Origin: Phenylobacterium haematophilum
Lineage (GTDB): Bacteria; Pseudomonadota; Alphaproteobacteria; Caulobacterales; Caulobacteraceae
Length of the DNA: 64,000 nt
Assembly: GCF_014196295.1 (NCBI RefSeq)
Contig: NZ_JACIDK010000009.1
Span: 1 to 64,000, forward strand
Direction of reading: 5' to 3'
Part shown: positions 17,995 to 26,637 of the stretch, piece after piece
Layout of the letters: every line of letters begins with the position of its first letter
Numbering within the stretch: the first letter of the stretch is position 1
The notes under the pieces: generated by a model
Told to the model about the DNA's origin: nothing
Databases searched by the model: none
The model's input: only the letters and a program-made list of their open reading frames with translations
Program-made: the position numbers and the translations under genes

Positions 17995-18025
17995 TTGATC
18001 CTCTAGCAGCTAGAGCAATTAGGGT
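17995..18025 (+). promoter_or_regulatory. MerR-type metal-responsive promoter of the CDF operon
   Basis: TTGATC (17995-18000) and TAGGGT (18020-18025) are 19 bp apart. The spacer opens with the perfect dyad CTCTAGC-A-GCTAGAG (18001-18015). The architecture and the first 13 bases match the promoter of the P1B-ATPase at 3047-3077, so both are likely activated by the same MerR-family protein. The ATG of the CDF gene is 25 bp downstream. Confidence 0.8.
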
Positions 18026-18050
18026 CGGCTTGGAAACAAGGTCGCCCACG

Positions 18051-18920
18051 ATGACGAAGACCGACGCTAGCGCCCTAGACGTGGTTCGCTACCGGATCAC
18101 CGGCATGGACTGTGGCGACTGCGCCGCCAAGATCGAGAAGGCGGTCGGCAAGCTGCCCGGCGTAGAGGAAGCACGCGTCTCCATCGCCACGTCGCTGATG
18201 ACGCTGAAGCTTGACAACCCGGCGCTCCGCGCGCCGACGGTCGAGCAGGCGGTGGAGTCGCTCGGCTATCGGCTCGACCGGCTGCGAGAAGCGGTTACGG
18301 ACGACGACGATTTGCCGGACCTCAGTCATGTTACGCCGGCCTACAAGCGGGCGCTCTGGCTCGTCGTTTTGATCAACGCTGGCTATGGCCTGGTCCAGAT
18401 GGCCGCCGGTTTTGTGGCAGGCTCGCAGGCGCTTAAGGCCGACGCATTGGACTTCATGGGCGACGGGACCATCACCTTCTTGGGCCTCCTGGCCATCGGC
18501 TGGTCGCTCGTTTGGCGCGCGCGCTCCGCCCTCATGCAGGGCGTATTCCTAGGGCTGCTGGGCGCCGGCGTCCTGCTCAACACGGCCTATCGGGTGCTGG
18601 TGCTCAACCGTCCGGAGGCCGAGATCATGGGGGTCTTCGGCGTGATCGCCCTGGTCGCCAACGTGATCGCCGCGCTCCTGCTCGTGCCGCACCGGAGCGG
18701 CGATGCTAACGCGAAGGCGGTCTGGCTGTTCTCGCGCAACGACGCGCTCGGCAACCTCGCCGTAGTCATCGCCGCGGGCCTCGTCGCCTGGACCGGCACG
18801 GCCTGGCCCGACCTCGTCGTGGCCGTGATCATCGCGGGCCTCTTCCTTCAATCCTCCTGGTCGATCGTCCGCCATGCGCGGACGGACCTGCGCGAGGCGC
18901 GCCTCTTGGCGGCGGCATGA
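18051..18920 (+). CDS. CDF family cation efflux protein with N-terminal HMA domain
   Basis: The 289-residue product starts with a heavy-metal-associated domain (ITGMDCGDCAAKIEKAV, C21 and C24). A six-helix cation diffusion facilitator domain begins near residue 100. The helix II metal site is DALDFMGD and helix V has FSRNDALGN; both positions deviate from the commoner HxxxD pattern, so substrate choice is uncertain. Members export Zn, Cd, Co or Fe in exchange for protons. Fusion with an HMA domain is uncommon for CDF proteins and mirrors the HMA motif of the P1B-ATPase controlled by the same promoter type. It overlaps the next gene by 4 nt (ATGA). Confidence 0.88.
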   Translation: MTKTDASALDVVRYRITGMDCGDCAAKIEKAVGKLPGVEEARVSIATSLMTLKLDNPALRAPTVEQAVESLGYRLDRLREAVTDDDDLPDLSHVTPAYKRALWLVVLINAGYGLVQMAAGFVAGSQALKADALDFMGDGTITFLGLLAIGWSLVWRARSALMQGVFLGLLGAGVLLNTAYRVLVLNRPEAEIMGVFGVIALVANVIAALLLVPHRSGDANAKAVWLFSRNDALGNLAVVIAAGLVAWTGTAWPDLVVAVIIAGLFLQSSWSIVRHARTDLREARLLAAA

Positions 18921-21199
18921 GTGCGGGGATGAGACGCGGTCCAACGCCATTGTCTCCCAGGGCGCCGCTGGGATTGCCGGCGCGGGCGGTCAAAGATCTG
19001 CATCAGGCCGTGGCGCACGCCAACGCCGGTCGCTGGACGGACGCCCGGGGCTATGCAGAGAGGGTCCTGGCCGTGCAGCCTCGGGACCCGTCGGCCATGA
19101 ATGTGCTCGGCACGGTCGCGTTGAACACGGGGCGCGCCGGGGAGGCCATCACGTGGTTCGAGCGGGCGGCGACAGGGCAGCCGAAAAATCCGTTCATTCA
19201 GTACAACCTGGGGGAGGCCCACCGGCGCGCGCAAGCTTACGAGGCTGCCGCCGCGGCGTTCGTACGCGCCGGCCGGCTGAAGCCGGATTTCGCCGAGGCC
19301 TTCGCCGCCGCCGGGGACACGCTTCGGCGGCTCGGCCGAAGCGGCGAGGCCGAGGCTCACTACAAGAAGGCGCTTCGAATCGCACCGGCCTTGGCCGCGG
19401 CGCTGAGCGGGTATGGCCTGTTGCGCCTCGGCGTCAGCGATCCGGCCGGCGCCGCCGACCTCTTCGCTGCGGGCCTGAGTGCAACGTCGCTCGGCCATCC
19501 ATTGCGAGCCGCCCTGCTCACGAACCTCGGCCTTGCGCTTCTGCAGCTCGGGCAAGGTGTTGGGGGGCTCGACGCGCTCGCGCAGGCCGTGGAGGCAGCC
19601 CCCGACGACGACGGGGCTTGGCGGCGGTTGGCCCGGGCGCTGCGGCACACGCGCGTGGCTCCGGCGACGCCCGTCTTTCGCGCGCTCCTTCTCCAGCTGT
19701 TCGATCGCACTGACGTCAATCCCCGCAACCTGGCGACCGCGGCCATCGCCGTCCTGCGTCAGGATCCGGAGATCGATCGGCTCCTCGGATCGATCGCCGT
19801 TGCCCCGCGGATGTTGGCGAAGACGCTGGAGCGCGAGGCCGCGGCCGCCACTCGGCTGGTGGCGGATCCGCTGTTCCGAGGCCTCCTGGCCTCAGCGCCG
19901 ATCCCGGACGTCGGGATCGAGTTGCTGCTTGTGCAACTGCGGGCGGATCTTCTGGTGCTTGCAGACCGAGAACCCGAGGCGCTCGAAGGGGAGCTCGGCC
20001 TCGCGGTTGCGCTCGCCCGGCAGGCGTTCCTCAACGAGTACGCCCACTTCGCCGAAGCGGAGGAGCAACGGCGGGTGGACGCCCAGATCGCCGCCCTCGA
20101 CCACGGCGAACTGGACGCTGGAGACGCGGCGCGGGTCGCGATCGTGGCCGCCTATCGGCCGCTGGCGTCGACGCCCTTAGCCGCGCGTCTCCGGGCCAGG
20201 CCCCTGCCGGCGCTTGCCGACCTGCTGCGCGAACAGCTAGCCGAGCCGGCCGAGGAGGCGGCGCTGCGCGCCGCCCTTCCGATTCTCAAGTCTCCAACCG
20301 ACGCCGTCTCGCTCGCGGTCCGGGCGCAGTACGAGCAGAATCCCTATCCCCGCTGGACCCGCGGCAGCCTTGACGAGCCGCTGGCCTTCCGCTCGGCGGT
20401 GCAGAGCGCTGTCCCGGACTTGCCGGCCTGCGAGGTTCCTGACCTTGAGCGGCCGCGCGTGCTTGTGGCCGGCTGCGGCACGGGCCTCGAAACCCTGCGC
20501 GTGGCGAACATCTACCGCGGCGCCTCGATCCTTGCCGTCGACCTCAGTGCGACGAGCCTCGGCTACGCCATGCGCAAGGCCCGGGAATACGAGCTGACCG
20601 AGGTCCAGCACCTGCAGGCCGACATCCTCGACCTGCCAGCGCTCAGCGAGCGCTTCGACCTAATCGACAGCTTCGGAGTGCTGCACCACATGGCCGATCC
20701 GGCCAAGGCGCTGCAGGTTGTCGCCGAGTTGCTCAAGCCCGAAGGATTCCTTCTCGTTGGTCTCTACAGCGAGATCGGCAGGCAAGCGGTGGTGGCGGCG
20801 CGAGCGCACATCGCGCGGTCCGGCTATCGGGATGACGCCGAAGGCATACGGGCGTTGCGGCGGGACCTGATGCTCGACGGCGAGCCGCCGGAGCTGGAGG
20901 GCGTGATGAGCCCGGCCTCCGACTTCTGGACGCTCTCGGACTGTCGGGACCTACTGTTCCACGTGAACGAGCATCGCTTCACCCTGCTGCAGGTCGGCGA
21001 ATTGCTGGGCGGTGCCGGGCTCGAGTTCCTCGGCGTGCAGTTCGGCCATGCGGCCGATCAGGCGCGTTACCTTGCGGAGAACCAGCGAACGGCCGCCCTG
21101 CGCGATTTCGAGCGTCTGCATCGGTACGAGCTGCAGTATCCCGAGACCTTCGGGGACACCTATCGGCTCTGGGCCCGTCCTAGGAGGCCATCGAGGTGA
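18917..21199 (+). CDS. TPR protein with C-terminal SAM-dependent methyltransferase domain
   Basis: The 760-residue protein has about four tetratricopeptide repeats at residues 25-190, a helical middle region, the motif QYEQNPYPRWT near residue 475, and a class I methyltransferase domain. Its SAM-binding loop is VLVAGCGTGLETLR near residue 515 and the post-motif FDLIDSFGVLHHM near residue 578. Related TPR-methyltransferases are common in Caulobacterales but their substrates are unknown. Here it is translationally coupled to the HMA-CDF metal transporter and to a MAPEG gene, under a metal-responsive promoter. It may therefore modify a metal-stress target; this is inference from operon structure only. 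Confidence 0.85.
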   Translation: MSAGMRRGPTPLSPRAPLGLPARAVKDLHQAVAHANAGRWTDARGYAERVLAVQPRDPSAMNVLGTVALNTGRAGEAITWFERAATGQPKNPFIQYNLGEAHRRAQAYEAAAAAFVRAGRLKPDFAEAFAAAGDTLRRLGRSGEAEAHYKKALRIAPALAAALSGYGLLRLGVSDPAGAADLFAAGLSATSLGHPLRAALLTNLGLALLQLGQGVGGLDALAQAVEAAPDDDGAWRRLARALRHTRVAPATPVFRALLLQLFDRTDVNPRNLATAAIAVLRQDPEIDRLLGSIAVAPRMLAKTLEREAAAATRLVADPLFRGLLASAPIPDVGIELLLVQLRADLLVLADREPEALEGELGLAVALARQAFLNEYAHFAEAEEQRRVDAQIAALDHGELDAGDAARVAIVAAYRPLASTPLAARLRARPLPALADLLREQLAEPAEEAALRAALPILKSPTDAVSLAVRAQYEQNPYPRWTRGSLDEPLAFRSAVQSAVPDLPACEVPDLERPRVLVAGCGTGLETLRVANIYRGASILAVDLSATSLGYAMRKAREYELTEVQHLQADILDLPALSERFDLIDSFGVLHHMADPAKALQVVAELLKPEGFLLVGLYSEIGRQAVVAARAHIARSGYRDDAEGIRALRRDLMLDGEPPELEGVMSPASDFWTLSDCRDLLFHVNEHRFTLLQVGELLGGAGLEFLGVQFGHAADQARYLAENQRTAALRDFERLHRYELQYPETFGDTYRLWARPRRPSR

Positions 21200-21768
21200 G
21201 ACAGCCCCTTGTGTCGCCGCACGTCGACCTTCCGAAGGAGCAGCGAGCCGTGCTTCAGCAGTCGCTCCTGGCCTTAGCCGTCTGCGCCCCGATCCTCGTG
21301 ATCGCTAGCCTGGGCCTGCCCAGGATCTTCACCTTTCCCGAGCCCCTGGTGGAGCGACTGGCCTTCGCACTCAGGGCCGGACTCGTAGTCGTGCTTTGGG
21401 TCGTGCTGGGCGTGCGGATGGTCGCCAAGGTGCGGTTTGAGTCCGCGGAGGACAATGCAGGTTCCGCCTACAGCCGGCCAAGTCCTCGCCTAGCGGTGCC
21501 AAGAGCCTTCCTCCAGAACACCCTCGAACAGGCGTTCATCACGGTCGTCGCAATCCTCGCACTCGCTACGGTCGGCGGCGAAGCGGCGCTAGCCTACGTT
21601 ATTGCGACCGTCGTGCTCTTCAGCCTCGGGCGGGTGACTTTCCTGCGCGGCTATCCGCATGGCGCGGGCGGTCGCGCCTTCGGCATCGCCATGACGGTGC
21701 TCCCCGGCCTCGGCGCCATTGGCTGGGCGGCGATCGACGTTGCGTCCGAGGTGGCGGCCTTGGGCTGA
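21196..21768 (+). CDS. MAPEG family membrane protein
   Basis: The 190-residue protein has four hydrophobic helices (about 25-48, 56-74, 112-145, 160-185). It carries a MAPEG-like signature (RAFLQNTLEQAFITVVAILAL), where the N-T-x-E pattern corresponds to the glutathione-site residues of microsomal glutathione transferases. It starts at GTG, overlapping the TPR-methyltransferase stop by 4 nt, and closes the CDF operon. It is longer than typical bacterial MAPEG proteins (about 130). A glutathione-linked detoxification role would suit a metal operon, but the reaction is not shown. Confidence 0.8.
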   Translation: MRQPLVSPHVDLPKEQRAVLQQSLLALAVCAPILVIASLGLPRIFTFPEPLVERLAFALRAGLVVVLWVVLGVRMVAKVRFESAEDNAGSAYSRPSPRLAVPRAFLQNTLEQAFITVVAILALATVGGEAALAYVIATVVLFSLGRVTFLRGYPHGAGGRAFGIAMTVLPGLGAIGWAAIDVASEVAALG

Positions 21769-21864
21769 GCTCGACTCCATCCGCCGCCACAGGTGGTGAA
21801 GCCGTGACAGTGCTGCCGCATCGAAGCGGCTGGACCCCGCCGCATATGTCGCCGTACCGCACGA

Positions 21865-21885
21865 GTTACACAGTCGGTTACACAG
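21865..21885 (+). repeat. Direct repeat GTTACACAG near the island end
   Basis: GTTACACAG occurs at 21865-21873 and again at 21877-21885, 12 bp apart, just before an AT-rich stretch and the tRNA-Leu remnant. Paired short direct repeats beside attachment sites are often recombinase arm or excisionase sites. The flanking 150 bp (21769-21926) hold no gene I can see. Confidence 0.45.
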
Positions 21886-21926
21886 CTCGCTTGACGCGGA
21901 AATAAAATATATTAGAATCAAAAGAT

Positions 21927-21997
21927 TGGTGGAATCGGAGGGGACTCAAAATCCGGTTCCGAAAGGAGTGTCGGTTCGAGCCCGACCGCCCGCACCA
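21927..21997 (+). pseudogene. Degenerate tRNA-Leu(CAA) remnant, probable island attachment site
   Basis: From 21927 the sequence follows a bacterial tRNA-Leu: TGGTGGAATCGG of the D arm, the loop CTCAAAA with anticodon CAA, the variable-arm-like GTTCCGAAAGGAGTG, a perfect T arm (TCGGTTCGAGCCCGA), and an acceptor 3' strand ending in ACCA. The 5' acceptor strand is missing; the bases upstream are AT-rich and do not pair. About eight bases of the D arm and two of the anticodon stem are absent, so the stem cannot form. It cannot be a working tRNA. The 3' parts of tRNA-Leu genes are favoured integration sites, and gene content changes here from metal island to core-like genes. Confidence 0.75.
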
Positions 21998-22134
21998 ACT
22001 CTTCCTCTCCGATGGCCGGCGCCTCGCCGGCGTGATCCGCCGCTCGCCGACGAATCGCCGAACTCAGGATGCGCGTGCAGGGTCTCCAGCATCTCATGGC
22101 AGCCGAGGTCGGGCGCGGCGCGGCGCGGGTACTC

Positions 22135-22482
22135 CTACCTGATCGACAGCAACAGGGCGCTGGCCGCCAGCATCGCGCCGACGAAGGCCGCGCCGGCGCC
22201 GGCCTGGGCGACCTGCCGGGGGCGGTAGGGCGCGACCAGGGTCAGGGTGAGGGCGGCCAGCGAGATCGCCCCGACCCACTCGACCGAGCCGAACCTCCAG
22301 CCGTCGGCCCAGACCGCGCAGGCATAGGCGGCGGCCAGGCCCGCGGCCCCGCCCCAGCGCACCTGGCGCTGGCGCAGCGGCTCGAGCTTGGCGCCCAGCA
22401 GTTCGGGCTGGTGCTTGGCCATCGAGGCGCAGATGCCGACGAAGCCGGCATAGGCGAAGAGCAGCATGGCGAGGTGGATCAT
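22135..22482 (-). CDS. DUF3325 domain-containing inner membrane protein
   Basis: The 115-residue protein has three or four hydrophobic helices and the family-like start MIHLAMLLFAYAGFVGICAS with KHQPELLG. DUF3325 proteins are found beside PepSY reductase and DUF3649 genes downstream of TonB receptors. Its ATG overlaps the PepSY stop by 4 nt. It is the last gene of the siderophore module and probably a small subunit of an inner-membrane iron reductase. The 137 bp between it and the tRNA remnant hold nothing recognisable. Confidence 0.8.
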   Translation of the reverse strand: MIHLAMLLFAYAGFVGICASMAKHQPELLGAKLEPLRQRQVRWGGAAGLAAAYACAVWADGWRFGSVEWVGAISLAALTLTLVAPYRPRQVAQAGAGAAFVGAMLAASALLLSIR

Positions 22483-24074
22483 GCGGCCTCCGTGGCGACG
22501 GCGGGAGCGGGCGTCTTGCGCTTCGGCTTGGCCGCCGGCTTGTAGCGGGCCGCTTTCCAGCCGCAGAAGGCCAGCAGGGCGCCCAGCGCCACCAGGGTCA
22601 GGTCGAAGGCGACCATCGCCCAGTCGCCGCGCATGGCGTTGGCGAAGAGGTTGCGCTGCGGCGTGGTGACGGCGCTGACGATCGGCAACGCCGCGACCAT
22701 GAACGCGGCCAGGCCCAGGGTCTCCATCCAGGCCTTCTTGCTGGGCCGCAGGCAGGCGTAGAGGATCATCCCGCCCCAGAGGATGAACATGCTGTGCACC
22801 TCCCAAGGCGAGCGGTTGGCCATGTCGACCGGCAGGAGGCGGTTGGCCCACAGCATCGCGGCCATGCCGGCCGGCACGCCGGCGATGGTGCCGATGTTTA
22901 GCTTCTCGACCAGGCGGAAGCCGAAGTGCGGGCGCTCGGGATCGGGCAGCTTCTGGCGGCGGGCGACCGACCACAGGACGAGGCCCGTGGCGACCATGGC
23001 GCAGCCGGCCAGGCTGCACAGGAAGTAGACCCAGCGCAGCACCGGCTCGGCGAAGCGGCCCATGTGCAGGCCGTACATCGCCCCGCCGGTCACGTTGGCC
23101 GGCCCCGGCTCGGGCGAGCGCGACATCAGCTTGCCGTTGGCGTCGAAGGTCAGCGAGCCGCCGCGATACGAGAGATTGTCGCCCGAGTGGCGGGTCACCT
23201 CGATGCGTGCCGCCGCGTCGCCGGGATTGCTGACGTTGATGATCCACGGGCGGCCGCCGCCCCAGGCCTTCGAGGCCTCGTCGAGCACCTTGGGCAGCGG
23301 GGCGAGCGGGGCGGCGACGCCGGTGCGCTCGACCTCTTCGGCGCGCGGGAACACGGCTTTGAAGTAGGCGTCATCGGAGGTGTAGTTCGCGAGCACGCCC
23401 CAGGGCATGTACAGCGCCATCAGCGTGACGAGGCCGGTGTAGGTGATCATCGCGTGGAACGGCAGCGCCAGGACCGCGGTCATGTTGTGCGCGTCCAGCC
23501 ACGAGCGCTGGGCCGCCTTGGTCGGCCGGAACGTGAAGAAGTCCTTGAAGATGCGCTTGTGGGTGATCACCCCGGAGACGATCGCCACCAGCATGAACAT
23601 CGCGCAGAGCCCGGCGAACCACCGGCCCCAGATGACCGGCAGGTAGTGCATCTGGAAATGGAAGCGATAGAAGAACTCGCCGCCGCGGGTCTCGCGCGGC
23701 TTGACCACCTCGCCCGTGGCCGCGTCCAGGGTCGCCTGGGTGTCGCGGTTGCGGCCGCCGCGGCGCGGCTTTTCCTCCTCGCCCGGCTTGGGTTGCGGCT
23801 GCCAGAACACGCTGGCGGTCGCCTCCCGTTCGTCGGGCAGGGTGATCGACCAGCTCTTGGCGTCCGGGGCGACCTTCGACAGGTACGCCGCCGCGCCGGC
23901 TGCGGCGATGTGATAGTCGGCCGGCATACCCGTTTCCGGCTCCATCCAGCGGGTGATCTCGGGGCGGAAGTAGGTGGCGGTTCCGGTGAGGAACATCGCC
24001 AGCAGCACCCAGCCGACCAGCAGGCCGCTCCAGGTGTGCAGCCAGGACATCGACTGGCGGAACGACCCGTTCAT
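22479..24074 (-). CDS. PepSY-associated transmembrane protein, putative siderophore-iron reductase
   Basis: The 531-residue protein begins MNGSFRQSMSWLHTWSGLLVGWVL, with the PepSY_TM first helix and its histidine. A periplasmic PepSY region with an RGGRNRD basic stretch follows, then further helices with conserved histidines (FHFQMHYLP, HNMTAVLALPFHAMITYTG, GLHMGRF). FoxB/PiuB-type relatives are heme-binding reductases that release iron from siderophores in the periplasm. ATG 24074 overlaps the DUF3649 stop by 4 nt. It works with the receptor encoded upstream in the same operon. Confidence 0.85.
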   Translation of the reverse strand: MNGSFRQSMSWLHTWSGLLVGWVLLAMFLTGTATYFRPEITRWMEPETGMPADYHIAAAGAAAYLSKVAPDAKSWSITLPDEREATASVFWQPQPKPGEEEKPRRGGRNRDTQATLDAATGEVVKPRETRGGEFFYRFHFQMHYLPVIWGRWFAGLCAMFMLVAIVSGVITHKRIFKDFFTFRPTKAAQRSWLDAHNMTAVLALPFHAMITYTGLVTLMALYMPWGVLANYTSDDAYFKAVFPRAEEVERTGVAAPLAPLPKVLDEASKAWGGGRPWIINVSNPGDAAARIEVTRHSGDNLSYRGGSLTFDANGKLMSRSPEPGPANVTGGAMYGLHMGRFAEPVLRWVYFLCSLAGCAMVATGLVLWSVARRQKLPDPERPHFGFRLVEKLNIGTIAGVPAGMAAMLWANRLLPVDMANRSPWEVHSMFILWGGMILYACLRPSKKAWMETLGLAAFMVAALPIVSAVTTPQRNLFANAMRGDWAMVAFDLTLVALGALLAFCGWKAARYKPAAKPKRKTPAPAVATEAA

Positions 24075-24415
24075 ATCCGCGGCTCCACGATCAGCGAGAT
24101 CCACAGGACGGCGCACAGCGCGGCGCAACCGACGGCCAGGCCCAGCCACACGCGCCAGGTCTTCGGGTCGGCGAAGCCCCAGATGACCACGGCGGCGTAG
24201 ACGGCGAAGGACAGCAGGGTGGCGGCGATGGTCGCTTCCTCCGCCCCGCCCGGCAGCAGCCGGGCGAGCACGGCGGTCGAGAGCGCCGCGAAGACGTAGC
24301 CGACGATAATGGCCGCCACGGCTCTGGCGGCCACGTCCAGCCGCTGGCGCAGGGTGGGGCCTTTCGGCCCCTTGCGCTTGGCCGCCGGCGGCGGCGCGGT
24401 CTGCGCGACGCTCAT
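24071..24415 (-). CDS. DUF3649 domain-containing membrane protein
   Basis: The 114-residue protein has a basic N-terminus (KRKGPKGPTLRQRL). Three hydrophobic helices follow, with ending WRVWLGLAVGCAALCAVLW typical of DUF3649, a family of iron-uptake accessory proteins. It lies 2 bp after the TonB receptor stop and overlaps the PepSY gene. Probable small partner of the reductase; biochemical role unknown. Confidence 0.8.
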   Translation of the reverse strand: MSVAQTAPPPAAKRKGPKGPTLRQRLDVAARAVAAIIVGYVFAALSTAVLARLLPGGAEEATIAATLLSFAVYAAVVIWGFADPKTWRVWLGLAVGCAALCAVLWISLIVEPRI

Positions 24416-24417
24416 GG

Positions 24418-26637
24418 TCAGAACGCCGCCCGCAGGGTCAGCGTCACCTTGCGCGGCTCGCCGTAGTAGCCGCCGTTGTAGAAGCCGACGCGGCGATAGT
24501 AGGTCTCGTCGAACAGGTTATCGACGTTGAGCGTCGCGCTGAGCTTCTCGTTGAAGCGGTAGCGGGCCATCAGGTTGGCCAGCACGTACGAGCCTTGCGA
24601 GACATTGACCCTCAGGGTCGGCGGGTTGGTTCCCGGCGCGCTGGTGTTGCCCGGAACCGGGATCGTCGCGAGGGTGTAGATCTCGCTCTGCCAGTTCAGC
24701 CCGCCGCCGATGGTCAGCCCCTCGAGGCGGCCCGTCAGGTCGTAGCTCGTGTAGATGCGGGCGATGTTGCGCGGGTTCAGGGTGTTGATCCGCACCTTCG
24801 CCGCGTTCTCGGTGTAGGCGTAGGTGTAGCCGCCGGCCACGCGCCAGCGCGGGGTCAGCTGGCCGGTGATCTCGGCCTCGAAGCCGCGGGTCTCGGCGCC
24901 GGTCACCGCGCGGTAGGCGGTGCCGCCGTCCGGCAGCAGGAAGCCGTCGGGCACGGTCGGATCGACCTCAGCCAGATTGTCCTGCTGGACGTAGAAGCCG
25001 ACCACGGCGGCGTAGAGCTGGCCGTCGAAGAATTCGCCCTTCAGGCCGCCTTCGTAGTTGGCGCCGATGACCGGCGGCAGCTGGTCGTTGTTCTTGTCCT
25101 TGTTGCTCTGCGGCTTGAACAGGTCCGAGTAGCTGACATAGGCCGAGATCTGCGAGGTGATGTCGAAGATCGCCCCGAAGTAAGGGGTGAACTTGTCCTC
25201 GGAGTAGGCGTTGGCCGTCCGGTCGTAGACGCCGGACAGCTTGTAGCGGTCGCTCCGGGTCTCGTACTGGCTGCTGCGCGCGCCGAGGATGATCTTCAGC
25301 CGGTCGGTGGGGTTGAGGCGGACCGCGCCGTAGACGCCGGTCTCCTTGATGCGGTCGATCTGGGCCGGGGTGCCGTAGCGCAGCAGCACCGGCTCGGGAA
25401 TGCGGCCGTCCCAGGTGAAGATGTTCGGGATGGTCATCGCGTACGGGCGCTTCGAGGCGTCGATCGAGTCGTTCAGCGTCGTGCCGTCGCGGTCATAACC
25501 GTTGGCGCCGATGACCAGCTCATGCTTGCGGCCGAACAGCTCGAGCGGACCGCTGGCGTAGACGTCGAACGCCGTCTCGTCCTGCTGGTAGACGTTGAAG
25601 TAGTCGGCGACGATCAGGCCGCTGCCGTTGTTGCGGTCCGGATAGCCGCCGTAGCCGTAGTAGAGCTTGGCCGTGGAGTCGCTGTCGCGCTTGTTGTAGG
25701 CGGCGCGGAATTTCCAGTCGCCCGGCAGGTCCTGTTCCAGCACCGCGTAGTAGTTGGTGCTGTTGCGGTCCCAGGTGCTCCAGCGCGCGGCGGCGTTGTA
25801 CGAGCGGTCGAAGCTGGTCGGCGACCCGTCGCGGTAATAGAGCGGCGAGGTGCCCCAGGTCGTGCCCTTCGGCGTCACCTCGGTGTAGTCGACGCCGACC
25901 CGCACCAGGGTGCTCTCGGTCACGTCGGCCTCGATCACCGCCATGCCGATCTTCTTCTTCTCCTCGTAAAAGTCGATGTACGATTCTCGGTCCTCGAAGG
26001 CGCCGGAGAGGCGGGCGCGCACGCGGCCGTCGGCGAAGATCGGGCCGGAGACGTCGGCCTCGATACGGCCGCGGTTCCAGTTGCCGGCCAGGGCGGCGAC
26101 CGAGGCGGCGAACTCGCGGGTCGGCGCCTTGCGCAGCAGGTTGACGGTGGCGGACGGATCGCCCGAGCCGGTCACCAGGCCGGTCGCGCCGCGCACGACC
26201 TCGACGCGGTCGTAGAGCACGGTGTCGCCCATGACGCTGTTGCCCGACGAATAGGCCGTCGGCACGCCGTCGAGCTGGAAGTTCGAGATCGAGAAGCCGC
26301 GCGAGGTGAAGTTCACGCGGTTGGAGTCGTTTTCCTGCACGGTGATGCCAGTGGTCTGTTCCAGCACGTTGGCCACGGTGACGAGGCCGAAGTCGTCCAT
26401 GCGTTCGCGGGTGATCACCGTCACCGATTGCGGCGTCTCGCGCAGCGACAGCGGCAGCTTGGCGGCCGACTCCGTGGTCTTGGCGGCGTAGCCCTCCTTG
26501 ACCCCGGTGACAGTCACGCCCTCGACGGCGCCGTCGGCGGGCGCCGCGTCGGCGAAGGCTGGAGAGGTCAGGGCCGTGCCCGACAGCAGGATCATGGCCA
26601 AGGCGGCCGGGCGGAACTTGGAACGCGTACTGGACAA
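24418..26637 (-). CDS. TonB-dependent siderophore receptor
   Basis: The 739-residue outer-membrane receptor has a signal peptide (cut near SPAFA). A plug domain follows at about 55-170 with LPLSLRETPQSVTVITRERM, FTSRGFSISNFQLDGVPT and YDRVEVVRGATGLVTGSGDPSATVNLLRK; these are hallmarks of ferric-siderophore receptors of the FhuA/FpvA/FhuE class. A 22-strand barrel ends in KVTLTLRAAF with a terminal Phe. The sequence VEGVTVTGVKEGY near residue 40 resembles a TonB box region. It heads the DUF3649-PepSY-DUF3325 operon. The ligand cannot be told from sequence. Confidence 0.93.
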   Translation of the reverse strand: MSSTRSKFRPAALAMILLSGTALTSPAFADAAPADGAVEGVTVTGVKEGYAAKTTESAAKLPLSLRETPQSVTVITRERMDDFGLVTVANVLEQTTGITVQENDSNRVNFTSRGFSISNFQLDGVPTAYSSGNSVMGDTVLYDRVEVVRGATGLVTGSGDPSATVNLLRKAPTREFAASVAALAGNWNRGRIEADVSGPIFADGRVRARLSGAFEDRESYIDFYEEKKKIGMAVIEADVTESTLVRVGVDYTEVTPKGTTWGTSPLYYRDGSPTSFDRSYNAAARWSTWDRNSTNYYAVLEQDLPGDWKFRAAYNKRDSDSTAKLYYGYGGYPDRNNGSGLIVADYFNVYQQDETAFDVYASGPLELFGRKHELVIGANGYDRDGTTLNDSIDASKRPYAMTIPNIFTWDGRIPEPVLLRYGTPAQIDRIKETGVYGAVRLNPTDRLKIILGARSSQYETRSDRYKLSGVYDRTANAYSEDKFTPYFGAIFDITSQISAYVSYSDLFKPQSNKDKNNDQLPPVIGANYEGGLKGEFFDGQLYAAVVGFYVQQDNLAEVDPTVPDGFLLPDGGTAYRAVTGAETRGFEAEITGQLTPRWRVAGGYTYAYTENAAKVRINTLNPRNIARIYTSYDLTGRLEGLTIGGGLNWQSEIYTLATIPVPGNTSAPGTNPPTLRVNVSQGSYVLANLMARYRFNEKLSATLNVDNLFDETYYRRVGFYNGGYYGEPRKVTLTLRAAF

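Noticed and set aside
21927..21997. Functional tRNA-Leu
   Set aside because: The 5' acceptor strand is absent and the D and anticodon stems are shortened, so a cloverleaf cannot form; treated as a remnant.
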